A DNA stretch of 64,000 nt from the NCBI RefSeq assembly GCF_031143425.1, contig NC_090445.1:1578494049-1578558048 (forward strand), read 5' to 3'. The position numbers were made by a program, and so were the translations under genes. The stretch is from Pleurodeles waltl. Lineage: Eukaryota; Chordata; Amphibia; Caudata; Salamandridae. The notes beneath the pieces are model-generated. The model ran no database searches and was not told where the DNA came from. It saw nothing but the letters and a program-made list of their open reading frames with translations. Positions 34,793 through 44,922 of this stretch are shown piece after piece (position 1 is the first letter of the stretch; the number at the start of each line of letters is the position of its first letter).

Positions 34793-35200
34793 CCTATACA
34801 TCTCTCAATCTATCCTCATTCTCCACTCTGACTCATCCCAAACCCCATTCTATTACTATGATCTCCAAAATAACCCTTCCTAGATCTTACCTTTTCTATC
34901 ACTCCTGGCTCAACTCAAACCTCAGTTAGTACTATGATCTCCCAAACATCCTTACTAAATTCCTCCTTCATGTATCTCTCCTTTGATTAATCCCAAACCT
35001 CATTTTACTACTATAACCTCCCTAATCCCTTTCTACAGACTCTTCCCTCCTCTATCTCTCCTTTTATTCATCCCAGGCCTCACCTTACTACTTTGATCTC
35101 CCAATTAATATGTCCTAGAATCTTCCCTCTTCTATCTCTCTATTATTCTATTCAATCCAACTAACAGACTCACGTGTCCACTGCTCAAGTTAACTCATAT
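34793..35200. repeat. Degenerate pyrimidine-rich tandem repeat, about 78-bp period
   Basis: At least four copies of a block like CATCCCAAACC..TACTAC-TATGATCTCCC start near 34833, 34911, 34988 and 35068. The array lies just right of the gypsy target site, so it is part of the pre-insertion locus. Confidence 0.6.
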
Positions 35201-35214
35201 TTCACTGTACTAAT

Positions 35215-35320
35215 CCGCCAATAAACCTTTTGGGTTCATGAGTAGCATGCGACTTGCTGGAAAGCGCTTCGACGCCTAGTCAGGGGTACTAAGGCCTATA
35301 TAAATACAATTGAAATTACC
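35215..35320 (+). mobile_element. LINE or SINE 3' tail fragment
   Basis: The sequence AAAGCGCTTCGACGCC followed by GGTACTAAGGC and TATATAAAT matches the style of L2/CR1-type 3' UTR tails. A comparable GCGCTATATAAAT tail ends the LINE fragment at 58029-58440. No coding part is attached. Confidence 0.5.
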
Positions 35321-36162
35321 ATTGCAATTACAATCTTGGGAGCAAGTACATTAGCCCACTACAATACCCTGTTGGTTTAGGACAGGATTACAGCAGCCCT
35401 AAACACATTTCTGTCTATGTGACCTTAACAGAGAATTTGCTTGGAGAGAATACATACATAGAGGCATATTTAAGAAAAGTGGTGCTGCACACAGTTTTCT
35501 TTCGCCCCTTAGCGCCCCCCTAACGCCACCATGTGTGCGCCATTTTTAAAATATGGCATACCATGGTGGGACCATGGTGGGAGTTAGGGGACTAGCATCA
35601 GAAGTGTTTACACTAGTCCGGCGCTTTGCAGGATTAACATAAAAAATGTTGAGGCTAATCCTGCAAAGCACCCAAAGGCCCATTTTAACCAATGAAAGCC
35701 TCCTTTTAACTCCTGCTCTGAGCAGGTGTTAAAAGTGCAGAAAATGATGACACAAAGAAATCTCTTAGATTTCTTTGTGCCTTTTTTTTGGCCCCTCTAA
35801 CGGGGGAACGCCAACTTTGCATACATTAGACCTGGCGCAGGCATAATGTTTCACAAAGGGTTACAAAGTGGTGCAATGCATGCATTGGAATATGTGATGG
35901 AACAACTAGGTCCTAAACAACTACTTGCCTAAACTTCTACTGCTAAACAACTAAAAAGTCTCTACAACGAAGTACTGAACAACTACTGTCTAAACAACGA
36001 TTTTGCCTGAATAACGATTGCCTGCACACCGAATTTTAAGGCAAGTTTTTTTTTTAATGATTTATTAGTTGTTTAGAATATATATATATATATAACAACC
36101 ACAAAGGCTCCACTACAGAGCCAAAAGGAGCACTCGTGACTTCACAGCTGCAATTATTTCAT

Positions 36163-36205
36163 CCAGCATGACGCGTTTCGGCTGCTTGCCTTTTTCAAAT
36201 GCCGG
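36163..36205 (-). ncRNA. Hammerhead-ribozyme-like motif, degenerate
   Basis: On the minus strand, CCGGCAT pairs with ATGCTGG as a 7-bp stem I. Between them are a TTGAAAA segment (consensus CUGANGA), a GGC/GCC stem II with loop, the core GAAAC, and GCGTC, which would place cleavage after a GUC triplet. The first core box deviates, so activity is doubtful. A (TA)n tract lies nearby. Confidence 0.4.
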
Positions 36206-36596
36206 TAAGTAAAAAGACATTCACTTGCAAATGCTTTAAATAGTTTTCCTTCTTTGCTTTTTATTTCCAAAATGCTGGTAAGTAAGAAGGGACTTTAGTA
36301 TTTCCATTAATCACATAGCTAACAGCGCCGCCATAGTAGCTTGTATTGTCAGATGTTCTGTGAACCCAGTTAAAGTTTCTCATTAGTAGATTTAAATACC
36401 CCGATGGTTCTGGGCACATTTCTGTCCTCTTCATAACTGGCGTTTAAGCTTTAGTCCTTCATATTCATCATGTTAATAATAAAGCATGTGAAATGTCTCC
36501 TTGTAAAATAAGTAAGCTGAGCCTTTTCATCCAGCCGTCTTGCCCACAGTTTTATCTCCATACCTATATATAGAAATAAATTCAAAACAACTTTTA

Positions 36597-36600
36597 TATA

Positions 36601-36631
<31 letters not shown>

Positions 36632-36650
36632 CGTTTATTAGTTGTTTAGA

Positions 36651-36697
<47 letters not shown>

Positions 36698-36707
36698 AAT
36701 CAATTGT

Positions 36708-36781
<74 letters not shown>
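36597..36781. repeat. (TA)n tracts
   Basis: Three TA dinucleotide runs (about 36597-36632, 36653-36694 and 36712-36781) are separated by short unique pieces. Open frames through them encode only Tyr-Ile runs and are artefacts. They abut the palindromes that carry hammerhead-like motifs. Confidence 0.9.
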
Positions 36782-36782
<1 letters not shown>

Positions 36783-36784
<2 letters not shown>

Positions 36785-36975
36785 AACAAATTCTTGTAAC
36801 CACAAGAAAGGTCAGGACACTTCCAGTGAAGATAAAAAGTTTACTGTCACACAGATACTTCCTGTGAACAAGGTTACGGCTGAAACGCGTTGGGAGGAAG
36901 TATCTGTGTGACAGTAAACTTTTTATCTTCACTGGAAGTGTCCTGACCTTTCTTGTGGTTACAAGAATTTGTTTG
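36783..36975. repeat. Perfect 81-bp-arm palindrome with a hammerhead-like loop
   Basis: Bases 36783-36863 and 36895-36975 are exact reverse complements by eye, around a 31-base loop. The loop contains CTGAAACGCGTTGGG, matching the GAAAC-GCGT part of hammerhead-type repeats. The box expected to be CUGANGA reads CTGTGAA. The perfect arms suggest a recent origin or continuing copy correction. Confidence 0.85.
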
Positions 36976-37210
36976 ATGTCATTAATGGTTTTCCCGAAAC
37001 CATGGTTGGACCGCCACTTTTTTGAGCCTCAGTATTTCAGGACTTGCCTGGTGGATATATATATATATATATATATCAAAAACGAAGTTGTCCTCATGTG
37101 AAAGCGCACTCCCAACAGGTTATATAAACGCGAAGAAAAAGCAAAGCCAGCAACTCACAGTGAATTCTTTAAGCAGTTTCATTATTCCAGGCCTTAAGTT
37201 ATAAAATCAT

Positions 37211-37252
37211 CTCTGGACACGTATTTCAAGGTCAATCCTTTCTTCAGCAGAG
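37211..37252 (-). ncRNA. Hammerhead ribozyme candidate, complete core
   Basis: On the minus strand the parts follow in order. They are stem I strand CTCTG, core CUGAAGA (consensus CUGANGA), stem II AAGG-AUUGA-CCUU, core GAAA, a short stem III (UACGUG), the cleavage triplet GUC, and the returning strand CAGAG that closes stem I. An outer TTATA/TATAA pairing can extend stem I across an internal loop. All conserved core bases are present and stem II is perfect. The layout (type I with a tiny stem III) is the kind known from retroelement hammerheads, which usually act as dimers. Confidence 0.6.
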
Positions 37253-37491
37253 AAAAATATAAAAGTGTTTCACCCTCGTAGGTGCAGCCAGTGCTGGAGG
37301 TGTTCCAGGCATCTCTTTCTTACTGAAAAGACCGGCATGGCTTCAGCTTGTCTAATTACAGGTACCTGATTAGACTCTTTGAATACCAGTCCGCCCCAGT
37401 GGGCCTCTCAGGTGAGTAACAGTGCATGCTGGTTGTAGTGGTCCTGCAATTTTATCATTTTGCCCCAAGTGGGTAACACTTTTATATTTTT

Positions 37492-37533
37492 CTCTGCTGA
37501 AGAAAGGATTGACCTAGAAACACGTGTCCAGAG
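37492..37533 (+). ncRNA. Hammerhead ribozyme candidate, second arm
   Basis: This is the mirror copy of 37211-37252. It has CTCTG, CTGAAGA, AAGG-loop-CCTA, GAAA, CACGTG, cleavage after GTC at 37528, and CAGAG. One stem II pair is mismatched relative to the other arm. The core is otherwise complete. Confidence 0.55.
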
Positions 37534-37661
37534 ATGATTTTATAACTTAAGGCCTGGAATAATGAAACTGCTTAAAGAATTCACTGTGAGTTGCTGGCTT
37601 TGCTTTTTCTTCCCGTTTATATAACCTGTTGGGAGTGCGCTTTCACATGAGGACAACTTCG

Positions 37662-37667
<6 letters not shown>

Positions 37668-37741
<74 letters not shown>
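37668..37741. repeat. (TA)n tract
   Basis: About 74 bases of TA repeats join the 193-bp-arm palindrome to the right arm of the outer inverted repeat. Confidence 0.9.
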
Positions 37742-37745
<4 letters not shown>

Positions 37746-38149
37746 CAACTAATAAACCATTAAAAAATTAAAACCTACCTTAAAATTCGTTGTTCAGGCA
37801 ATCATTATTCAGGCAAAATCGTTGTTTAGACAGTAGTTGTTCAGTACTTCGTTGTAGAGACTTTTTAGTTGTTTAACAGAAGTGGTTTAGGCAAGTAGTT
37901 GTTTAGGACCTAGTTGTTCAGGATGTTTCCCTAATGTTGCATTAGAGTGGTGCTAGGGGATTTTCAATATGCCCCATTGTCTCCTGCACCCCAACGAGTG
38001 CTCTCTGTGCCTTTAGCTACTTCTAATTATTTTAGAGTCTCTGCTAGCACCTCTCGATATTGGACGTAGGCAAGACAGTGGCAGTACATGATGCCAGTGC
38101 TGCCACAGAATAGCTGCCAATACTGTAGAGTAGATAGGCTGATGGCGAA

Positions 38150-39000
38150 GGTAGCAGAATAGAAGTTAGTCTGCTACTCTGCCCGAAGCGTGTTGACAGG
38201 CTGACAACTATCAGGGGACAGACCAGCATACCATCAGAAAGGAGACCATCTGAGACATCATGGGAGGGTGAAAAATGCTGAAACTCACTCTAGGGAGAGA
38301 TTGAGGTGACAGGCGGATTCACTTCCAACGCATAGACAGGCTGATAGGACAACAGAGGAGCATAGATAGTTAACATACCCCCAAAAGCAGACAGGTTGAT
38401 GTATTCTCAGAGAGTTGAGAAGCTGACGCATCACAGAGCAGAGAGGCTGACACGCACGCCCCATTTGTGCAGAGAATGGAGAGACTGAGACATCAGAGAG
38501 TGCGTTGATGCACATCAGAGAAGGTACAGCCTGACACACTATAAAGGGTGGACAGGATGACACAGCATCAGACAGCACATACGCGAGCATGATACCAATA
38601 AGCAGATAGGGTGACACTCCGTTGAAGGAAAGTGAACACATCGACATACTTTTAATGAGAGAGATGCTGGTACACCATCAGGAGAGTCGACAGGCAGGCA
38701 AACATACCACTAGGAAACACTAGACAGACAGATTGGCACACTGTCAGAACAGACTACCTAACACTCGTCATCGAGTTGAGTATGGGCACGATCTTAGGTG
38801 AGAGTGGTCAAGCTGACGCCATGAGACAGCTGAAAGAACAGGCACATACTCCACCAGAAATCAGATTAATACAGACAACATCATCATAGCTTCAACAGGC
38901 TGGTACTCAACGGCAAAACAGACAGGCCGACACTCATGCAGAGGAGTGACCAGCTGGCATACCATCAGAAAGATAAAGGCCAGACACGCTATCAAAACAG
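38150..39000. repeat. Highly degenerate GACAGGCTGACAC-type minisatellite
   Basis: Blocks such as GACAGGCTGACA, ACACCATCAGAGAG and AGAGAGGCTGACAC recur irregularly every 35-60 bases. The repeat is old and diverged. Open frames through it have no recognisable domain. Confidence 0.5.
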
Positions 39001-42000
39001 TGGTTTAGTAACATCGGTGAACCTTATGTAATGCACACACTATTTGTGCAGCTGCCAGTGCAGAGAAAGCCAGCAGATGTTCTGCATGTGTTCAGTAAGT
39101 GAGTGACAAAGAAAGACAGAGTACAGTAGGGTGACTTTTGCTCCCAAATATGGAGGCAGTGGGTGGGAAGGGAAGAAGCAACAAAAATGAATTGAAATAG
39201 TACCTCAATCATTGCGCGAGCAGTGCACGGGCACTTATTGAAGTTGAATCAATCTGTGCTTGGTTCGTACTCCAATGAAAGGAGGTGATGGGTGGCCTAC
39301 GCTGGCTAGTTAGGTGGCTGCAAAGAAGAGCAACTCTGAAGCCAATAAGCGGTAAGTAATGGGTGGGCTCCAAGCCCATTATTTAAAGGAAAATTCAAAA
39401 AGCGCATGCAGTGAATGCACTGTGGCAGGCCTGACCTAAAAATGAATGGATCTAACACCATGGAAGTTTTCTCCCGTGGTCTGGCAGTCATTTTTTTATT
39501 TTTTACTGCCCACACTATCAGGCCATTTCTGGCATTGGCTGACGGCACAAAAGAGTCATCTAACCACCCACTCTGAGTAGAATGGATGTTCATATGGCTT
39601 ACCTCGGACAGCCAATACTCTCTTAGGCCATCAGAGGAAGGTTTCTTTAATGGAGTAAATCTCTACTCCATCGGCGTAAACTAGATGTCCATCTGAATCA
39701 AAATAGGCAAGCAGACCAAGAGGTTGGTGGATGACAATGGAAAACATCGTCCACCAAACTCTATAACGAGTCAAATCTGATTATGTTTTACTAGTTTACT
39801 AAGATTTCCATTACCACATATGTTACATTTAAAAATAGGGACTGCACCATTATCTTTGTGATATGTTTGCCACTTGCATAGATATGTAATTTATGTGTTA
39901 TGCAGGAGTGGGAATAGCACATTCCAGGGTCTGAATCTTTATGTCACACATGCTGAACTCCCCTTGGCTGTATCCCACGAAAAATGTAGTTGCAATGTAC
40001 AGTATTGGCTGTTTATTTTAGTTAAGTGAGCTTAAACAATCTAAATTATTCTGCACAGTTCGGGAAATAACAACAAGAGGATGGGTGGTTGTGTTTTCTG
40101 TTTTTTTAATACCAAAAACATAACATGTGCTTCATCATCTGTTAAGCCTCCTTGTGGGCAAGGGATATGATTCTAATGCCTGGATGTGTATAACGTCTAG
40201 ATGAGACAGGTGCTAGACCCTTATCATCATTTTCTAGTCAGACATAGCTTAATCATGAGCACTAGACCACCAAACCAAACTGGATAGCCTAGAAAACAAT
40301 GTCATGATCCTGGGTGAACCTACTATTTTATGGTCAGATCATGAAAAACATGATAGTTGTCTTGTGATTCAGTTCCTGGAATTGAGATCACAAACTCTAG
40401 CCCAGTTTGCTCACCCAGATGAGCTTGAGAACAGATGACACTTGATGGAGCATGCAATAGAACTGATTACTAATGTCTGTACGATCCTTGAGACCAAGGA
40501 GGCAACTGCTAGAACCTCAAATACTTGGAAGTAACAGAAAATATAGTGAGAAGAAATACTGCAGAGCGTGTGACAACAAGTTTGAGAAATTCAGTCTTTG
40601 AAATACAGATGTAGGACTTTGCTTGTGAAATGCATTATGCCTGTTGAGTGATCTTGAGGCTTCATGTCAGTAACCAACTGCATTGGCCTATTCCAATATA
40701 CTTTGAGCATTTCCTGTTGTAAGCTAAGTTTCTACCTATTTTAAGACAAATCAAATTCCTAATATTTTAAAAGATGGCAATGTTCTCCCTGTCAGATATT
40801 AGCTGAGGGACTTCTAAAAGTCAGTTGTCACTGAAGAATTTTTTTTGATTTCCCAAAACACATTGGTGCTACGAGCCACTTAACGAGACCCATCTAAGTG
40901 GCGTTTTTTAAGCTAGACATAATATCATTTTGCTTTTCTCCTACTGAGTCCAAGGCTTTCCTTGCACAATTGTCTCAGTAATTTGATGGCCCATTGGGTT
41001 CCAGCACAGCAACAAAACATCAACCCTAGAAAAGGGACTAAGCAAGATGCTCCTCCTTCTGTTATCGCTTTGAATACTAACGAGTTTTAATCCATGAGGG
41101 ATCCAGATTCTGAATGATTTGTGTAATTAATTTCCTCCTTCAGTTAACTGACGTGTTAGGTGAGTGAACGTGGTTTGGGATGGTAGAGAGGACTGGAAGG
41201 TTTGTCATCGGCAGCATAGGCAAATTAGAGACATCAGTTGGGTGAGAGCGGAAGGGACAAAGTGCGTGGGTGGCAGTGGGATATGAATGTATAAAAAAGA
41301 GAAAAAAGGAAAGCAAGTGCGATTTCAGGGAAGGAAATTTTCAGTGTTATCAGCGAGGATGTTTTATGGTTGGCAGAAACTGTGAAAGCTAGTATGAGTT
41401 GTGGACACATTTTGTTCACAACTGCTATGGTTGATGCCACAGGAAAGCCTTGAAGCCGGCACTAGTTGCTGTGTATTTCACTCACCGAGCTTTAAATATC
41501 AGTGTACAACATAGGCAGTCTCCACAACTTGAAAGAATTGATTTTGAGACATCATGTCAAATCTTCTAGGCTGATTTTGTGCGTTCATTGGGATCACACT
41601 TGAGCGATAATGATTATAATGACTGAATGGTGTTTTGAAATTTCAGTGCAAGCTAATTCTGGGCCACCACAGAAAAGTCTAACACAAAAGGGATTGCCAT
41701 ATATTGCTTCTGAAACTAGGTTTTTAGAAGAGATGGTAGCCACTGATTCCATTGTTAGATGGACCATAATCCAACGTGAGAGCAAGAATAGTATATTCCT
41801 GCTACATATTATGACACGAATATCTAATGACCTCTCTATATGGATCGTTTCAAATATTGGAAATTGATACATTTTTAGAGCCCATTGTCAAAAGGAGGGG
41901 TTTTTATACCCCACCTTTGATGCCTATGGGCTCGCTCTATGCACACTGAAGTACATACATACTTCATGAATGCCCTTCAGAAGTGCTATGTAACATAGGA

Positions 42001-42619
42001 TTATGACTTTTTATCTGGTTGGATTTGAAAATTCTGTTGTAACATTTCCAAAGCTTGTGAACAACCAAACCTAGGTGGGGGTCATCGGGCTTGCATGCTT
42101 TGCTTACTCTGGCAAATTTGGAAAGTTCAACAGATGTCACTTCCTGTTCTCCTTGATGTCACTTCCAGTTTCATGGGTTCATTGCAGTTCACAAAACGAC
42201 TGCATGCATAATATACATAGAACACTTGATGTTGAAAGAAACAACTTTTATCTTTGCTGAAAACGTTGTGTCCCATTTAACGTATACTTTTTTGGCATAC
42301 CGATGCTGTTCCAGGGGATAAATAAACTCATTTAGAAAACTCCCGATCCGGATATCCCCTCAACGTTGGCACTCACAGTTCTCTGAAGGATAAATACATG
42401 TGTTTCGTTTAATCAGAAGCTCAGCTAAGCAATCAAAAGTTATTGTTTCCTGGAAAAGGGAATCTTAACTTATATATGGTCCAGCACGGTTCTGCTCTGT
42501 CCAAACTATTTGTAGCAGCCTCATCACTGAACAGTTAGGCGGGGCCTGTGGTCTACTGTCTGCCATAAGCATTTGTAGCACGGCAAGGGAAATGTTTCAC
42601 AACTGCAATATGTCAGACC
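39001..42619. other. No gene or repeat recognised
   Basis: This is 3.6 kb of ordinary AT-leaning sequence with only short open frames. I see no splice-supported exon, RNA gene or element terminus. It ends at the ACAAT target duplication (42620-42624) of the LTR element. Confidence 0.5.
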
Positions 42620-42624
42620 ACAAT

Positions 42625-44884
42625 TGTTAGAAATGGGGTTTTTGGTTGGCAGTTAGGTTGCCCTCTGTCCAAGCAAGAACCCTCACTCTAGTCAGGGTAA
42701 GTCACACACAATCCAAAATCAGCCTGTGCTCACCCTCCGGTAGCTTGGCACGAGCAGTCAGGCTTAACTTAGAAGGCAATGTGTAAAGCATTTGTGCAAT
42801 AAATCATACAACACCATAGTATAACACCACAAAAATACACCACACAGTGTTTAGAAAAATATAGAATATTTATCTGGGTACTTGTAGGTCAAAACGATCA
42901 AAGTTGCAATACGAATTTGTAAAGATATCACTGAAAAGTGATATTAAGTGTCTTTAAGTCTTTTAAAAAGCAATAAAGTGTCTTTCAAGCACAGAGTACC
43001 TGGTTTCTGGTGGGAAATCTCCTCAGAGGGCCACAGGAGAAGAGATGCGTGGAAAAAGGGGTGTGTGCGTCGATTTCTCCTCAGCACACACAGACTTGCG
43101 TCGTCCTTTTCCACGCGGGGAAGTCGGGCGTCGTTTTCCGGCGCGCAGACAGTCTCTTTTTGTGGATCGCGGGGATTACCAGATGTCCCGGGTCTGTGCG
43201 TGGATTCACCTGCTTATTTTCCGGCTGCGCGTCGTTCTGCGGGGCTGCGCGTCGAAGTTTCGATCTCACGGTAGGCGTCGCGTCGATTTCTCCTTGGAAG
43301 TCGGGCGGCGTTGTCCTTGCGAGGCCGTGCGTTGAAATTTTGGTCTCACGGCAGGCGTCGCGTCGATTTCTCCTTGGAAGTCGGGCGGCGTTGTCCTTGC
43401 GAGGCCGTGCGTCAAAGTTTCGCACTCACGGTAGGCGTCGCGTCGATTTCTCCTTGGAAGTCGGGCGGCTTTGTCTTTGCGAGGTTGTGCGTCGAAGTCT
43501 CGATCGTCCCAAGGGCGTCGCGTTGATCAGCGTCGGTGTGCGGCGTTTTTCTCGCCGCGAAACAAGCTGTGCGTCGAAATTTTCGGCGCACGGAGCGTCC
43601 ACGTGAAAGGAAGAAGTCTTTTTGGTCCTGAGACTTCAAGGAAGAGGAGGCAAGCTCTATCCAAGCCCTTGGAGAGCACTTTCACAGCCAGACAAGAGTT
43701 CAGCAAGGCAGCAGGGCAACAGCAAGACAGCAGTCCTTTGGAGAAAGCAGACAGGTGAGTCCTTTGAGCAGCCAGGCAGTTCTTCTTGGCAGGATGTAGG
43801 TTCTGGTTCAGGTTTCTTCTCCAGCAAGTGTCTGATGAGGTAGGGCAGAGGCCCTGTTTTATACTAAGTTGTGCCTTTGAAGTGGGGGTGACTTCAAAGA
43901 GTCTCTAAGAAATGCACCAAGTTCCCTTTCAGCTCAATCCTGTCTGCCAGAGTCCCAGTAGGGGGTGTGGCAGTCCTTTGTGTGAGGGCAGGCCCTCCAC
44001 CCTCCCAGCCCAGGAAGACCCATTCAAAATGCAGATGTATGCAAGTGAGGCTGAGTACCCTGTGTTTGGGGTGTGTCTGAGTGAATGCACAAGGAGCTGT
44101 CAACTAAACCTAGCCAGACGTGGATTGAAGGGCACAACAAGATTTTAGGGCAAAGAAATGCTCACTTTCTAAAAGTGGCATTTCTAGAATAGTAATATTA
44201 AATCCGACTTCACCAGTCAGCAGGATTTTGTATTACCATTCTGGCCATACTAAATATGACCTCCCTGCTCCTTTCAGATCAGCAGCTGCCACTTCAACAG
44301 TGTAGGAGGGCAGCCCCAATGTTAGCCTATGAAGGGAGCAGGCCTCACAGTAGTGTAAAAACGAATTTAGGAGTTTTACACTACCAGGACATATAACTAC
44401 ACAGGTACATGTCCTGCCTTTTACCTACACAGCACCCTGCTCTAGGGGATACCTAGGGCACACATTAGGGATGACTTATATGTAGAAAAAGGGGAGTTCT
44501 AGGCTTGGCAAGTACTTTTAAATGCCAAGTCGAAGTGGCAGTGAAACTGCACACACAGGCCTTGCAATGGCAGGCCTGAGACAAGGTTAAGGGGCTACTG
44601 AGGTGGGTGGCACAACCAGTGCTGCAGGCCCACTAGTAGCATTTAATCTACATGCCCTAGGCACATGTAGTGCACTCTAATAGGGACTTACAGGTAAATT
44701 AAATAGTCAATCATGGATAAACCAATCAATAGTACAATTTACACAGAGAGCATATGCACTTTAGCACTGGTTAGCAGTGGTAAAGTGCTCAGAGGTCAAA
44801 AGCCAACAACAACAGGTCAGAAAAAAATAGGAGGAAGGAGGCAAAAAGTTTGGGGATGTCCCTGTCAAAAAGCCAGGTCCAACA
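42625..44884 (-). repeat. 3' LTR (minus orientation) of the young element
   Basis: It is 2260 bp and ends in TGTTAG/AACA on the + strand. It differs from the other LTR at 43208, 43333, 43476, 43511, 43644, 43800, 44077, 44399 and 44840. A CpG-rich block with an exact 80-bp tandem repeat lies at 43274-43513. Confidence 0.9.
43274..43513. repeat. CpG-rich 80-bp tandem repeat in the LTR (three copies)
   Basis: Units start GGCGTCGCGTCGATTTCTCC at 43274, 43354 and 43434. The surrounding 500 bp is rich in CpG compared with the depleted rest of the window. The same array is at 49394-49633 in the other LTR. It may hold promoter or enhancer elements. Confidence 0.8.
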
Positions 44885-44887
44885 TGA

Positions 44888-44896
44888 CCCCCCACC
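44888..44896 (-). other. Polypurine tract of the young element
   Basis: GGTGGGGGG on the minus strand lies three bases before the 3' LTR start. It is the expected plus-strand primer site. Confidence 0.65.
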
Positions 44897-44922
44897 AGCC
44901 TAAAGCCAGGGGAGAACAATCA

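Larger units (their letters stand above)
37077..37667. repeat. Inverted repeat with 193-bp arms, hammerhead motif in each arm
   Basis: The arms 37077-37269 and 37475-37667 are reverse complements with only a few mismatches. They enclose a 205-bp unique spacer and are bounded outside by (TA)n. Each arm carries one hammerhead-like motif (37211-37252 minus, 37492-37533 plus). This fits a head-to-head pair of Penelope-like terminal repeats or a fold-back dimer inserted at (TA)n. Confidence 0.8.
35900..37919. repeat. 2-kb inverted-repeat structure with about 180-bp arms
   Basis: The left arm (35900-36081) and right arm (37741-37919) are reverse complements with few differences. They start GAACAACTAGGTCC and are full of CTAAACAACTA/AACAACGA motifs. 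Both arms run inward into (TA)n. The interior holds further palindromes and (TA)n tracts and has no coding capacity. It could be a foldback transposon or a compound of elements inserted into (TA)n. Confidence 0.65.
35461..37975. mobile_element. Hairpin-rich MITE split by an inverted-repeat insertion
   Basis: The outer ends are imperfect inverted repeats (GAGGCATATTTAAGAA; right end complementary to GGGGCATATTGAAAA). The left part contains short perfect hairpins, for example GCTTTGCAGGATTA with TAATCCTGCAAAGC and AAAGAAATCT with AGATTTCTTT. The interior from 35900 to 37919 is a separate structure inserted in it. The flanking triplets ATA and ATT are only similar, so the superfamily is uncertain. 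Confidence 0.55.

Noticed and set aside
36594..36932. Tyr-Ile repeat proteins on both strands
   Set aside because: They are translations of (TA)n microsatellites.
43010..43606. 198-codon frame in the LTR, also present at 49130-49726
   Set aside because: It is antisense to the element and built on an 80-bp repeat, so each unit changes frame. Duplication comes from the LTR pair, not from gene conservation.
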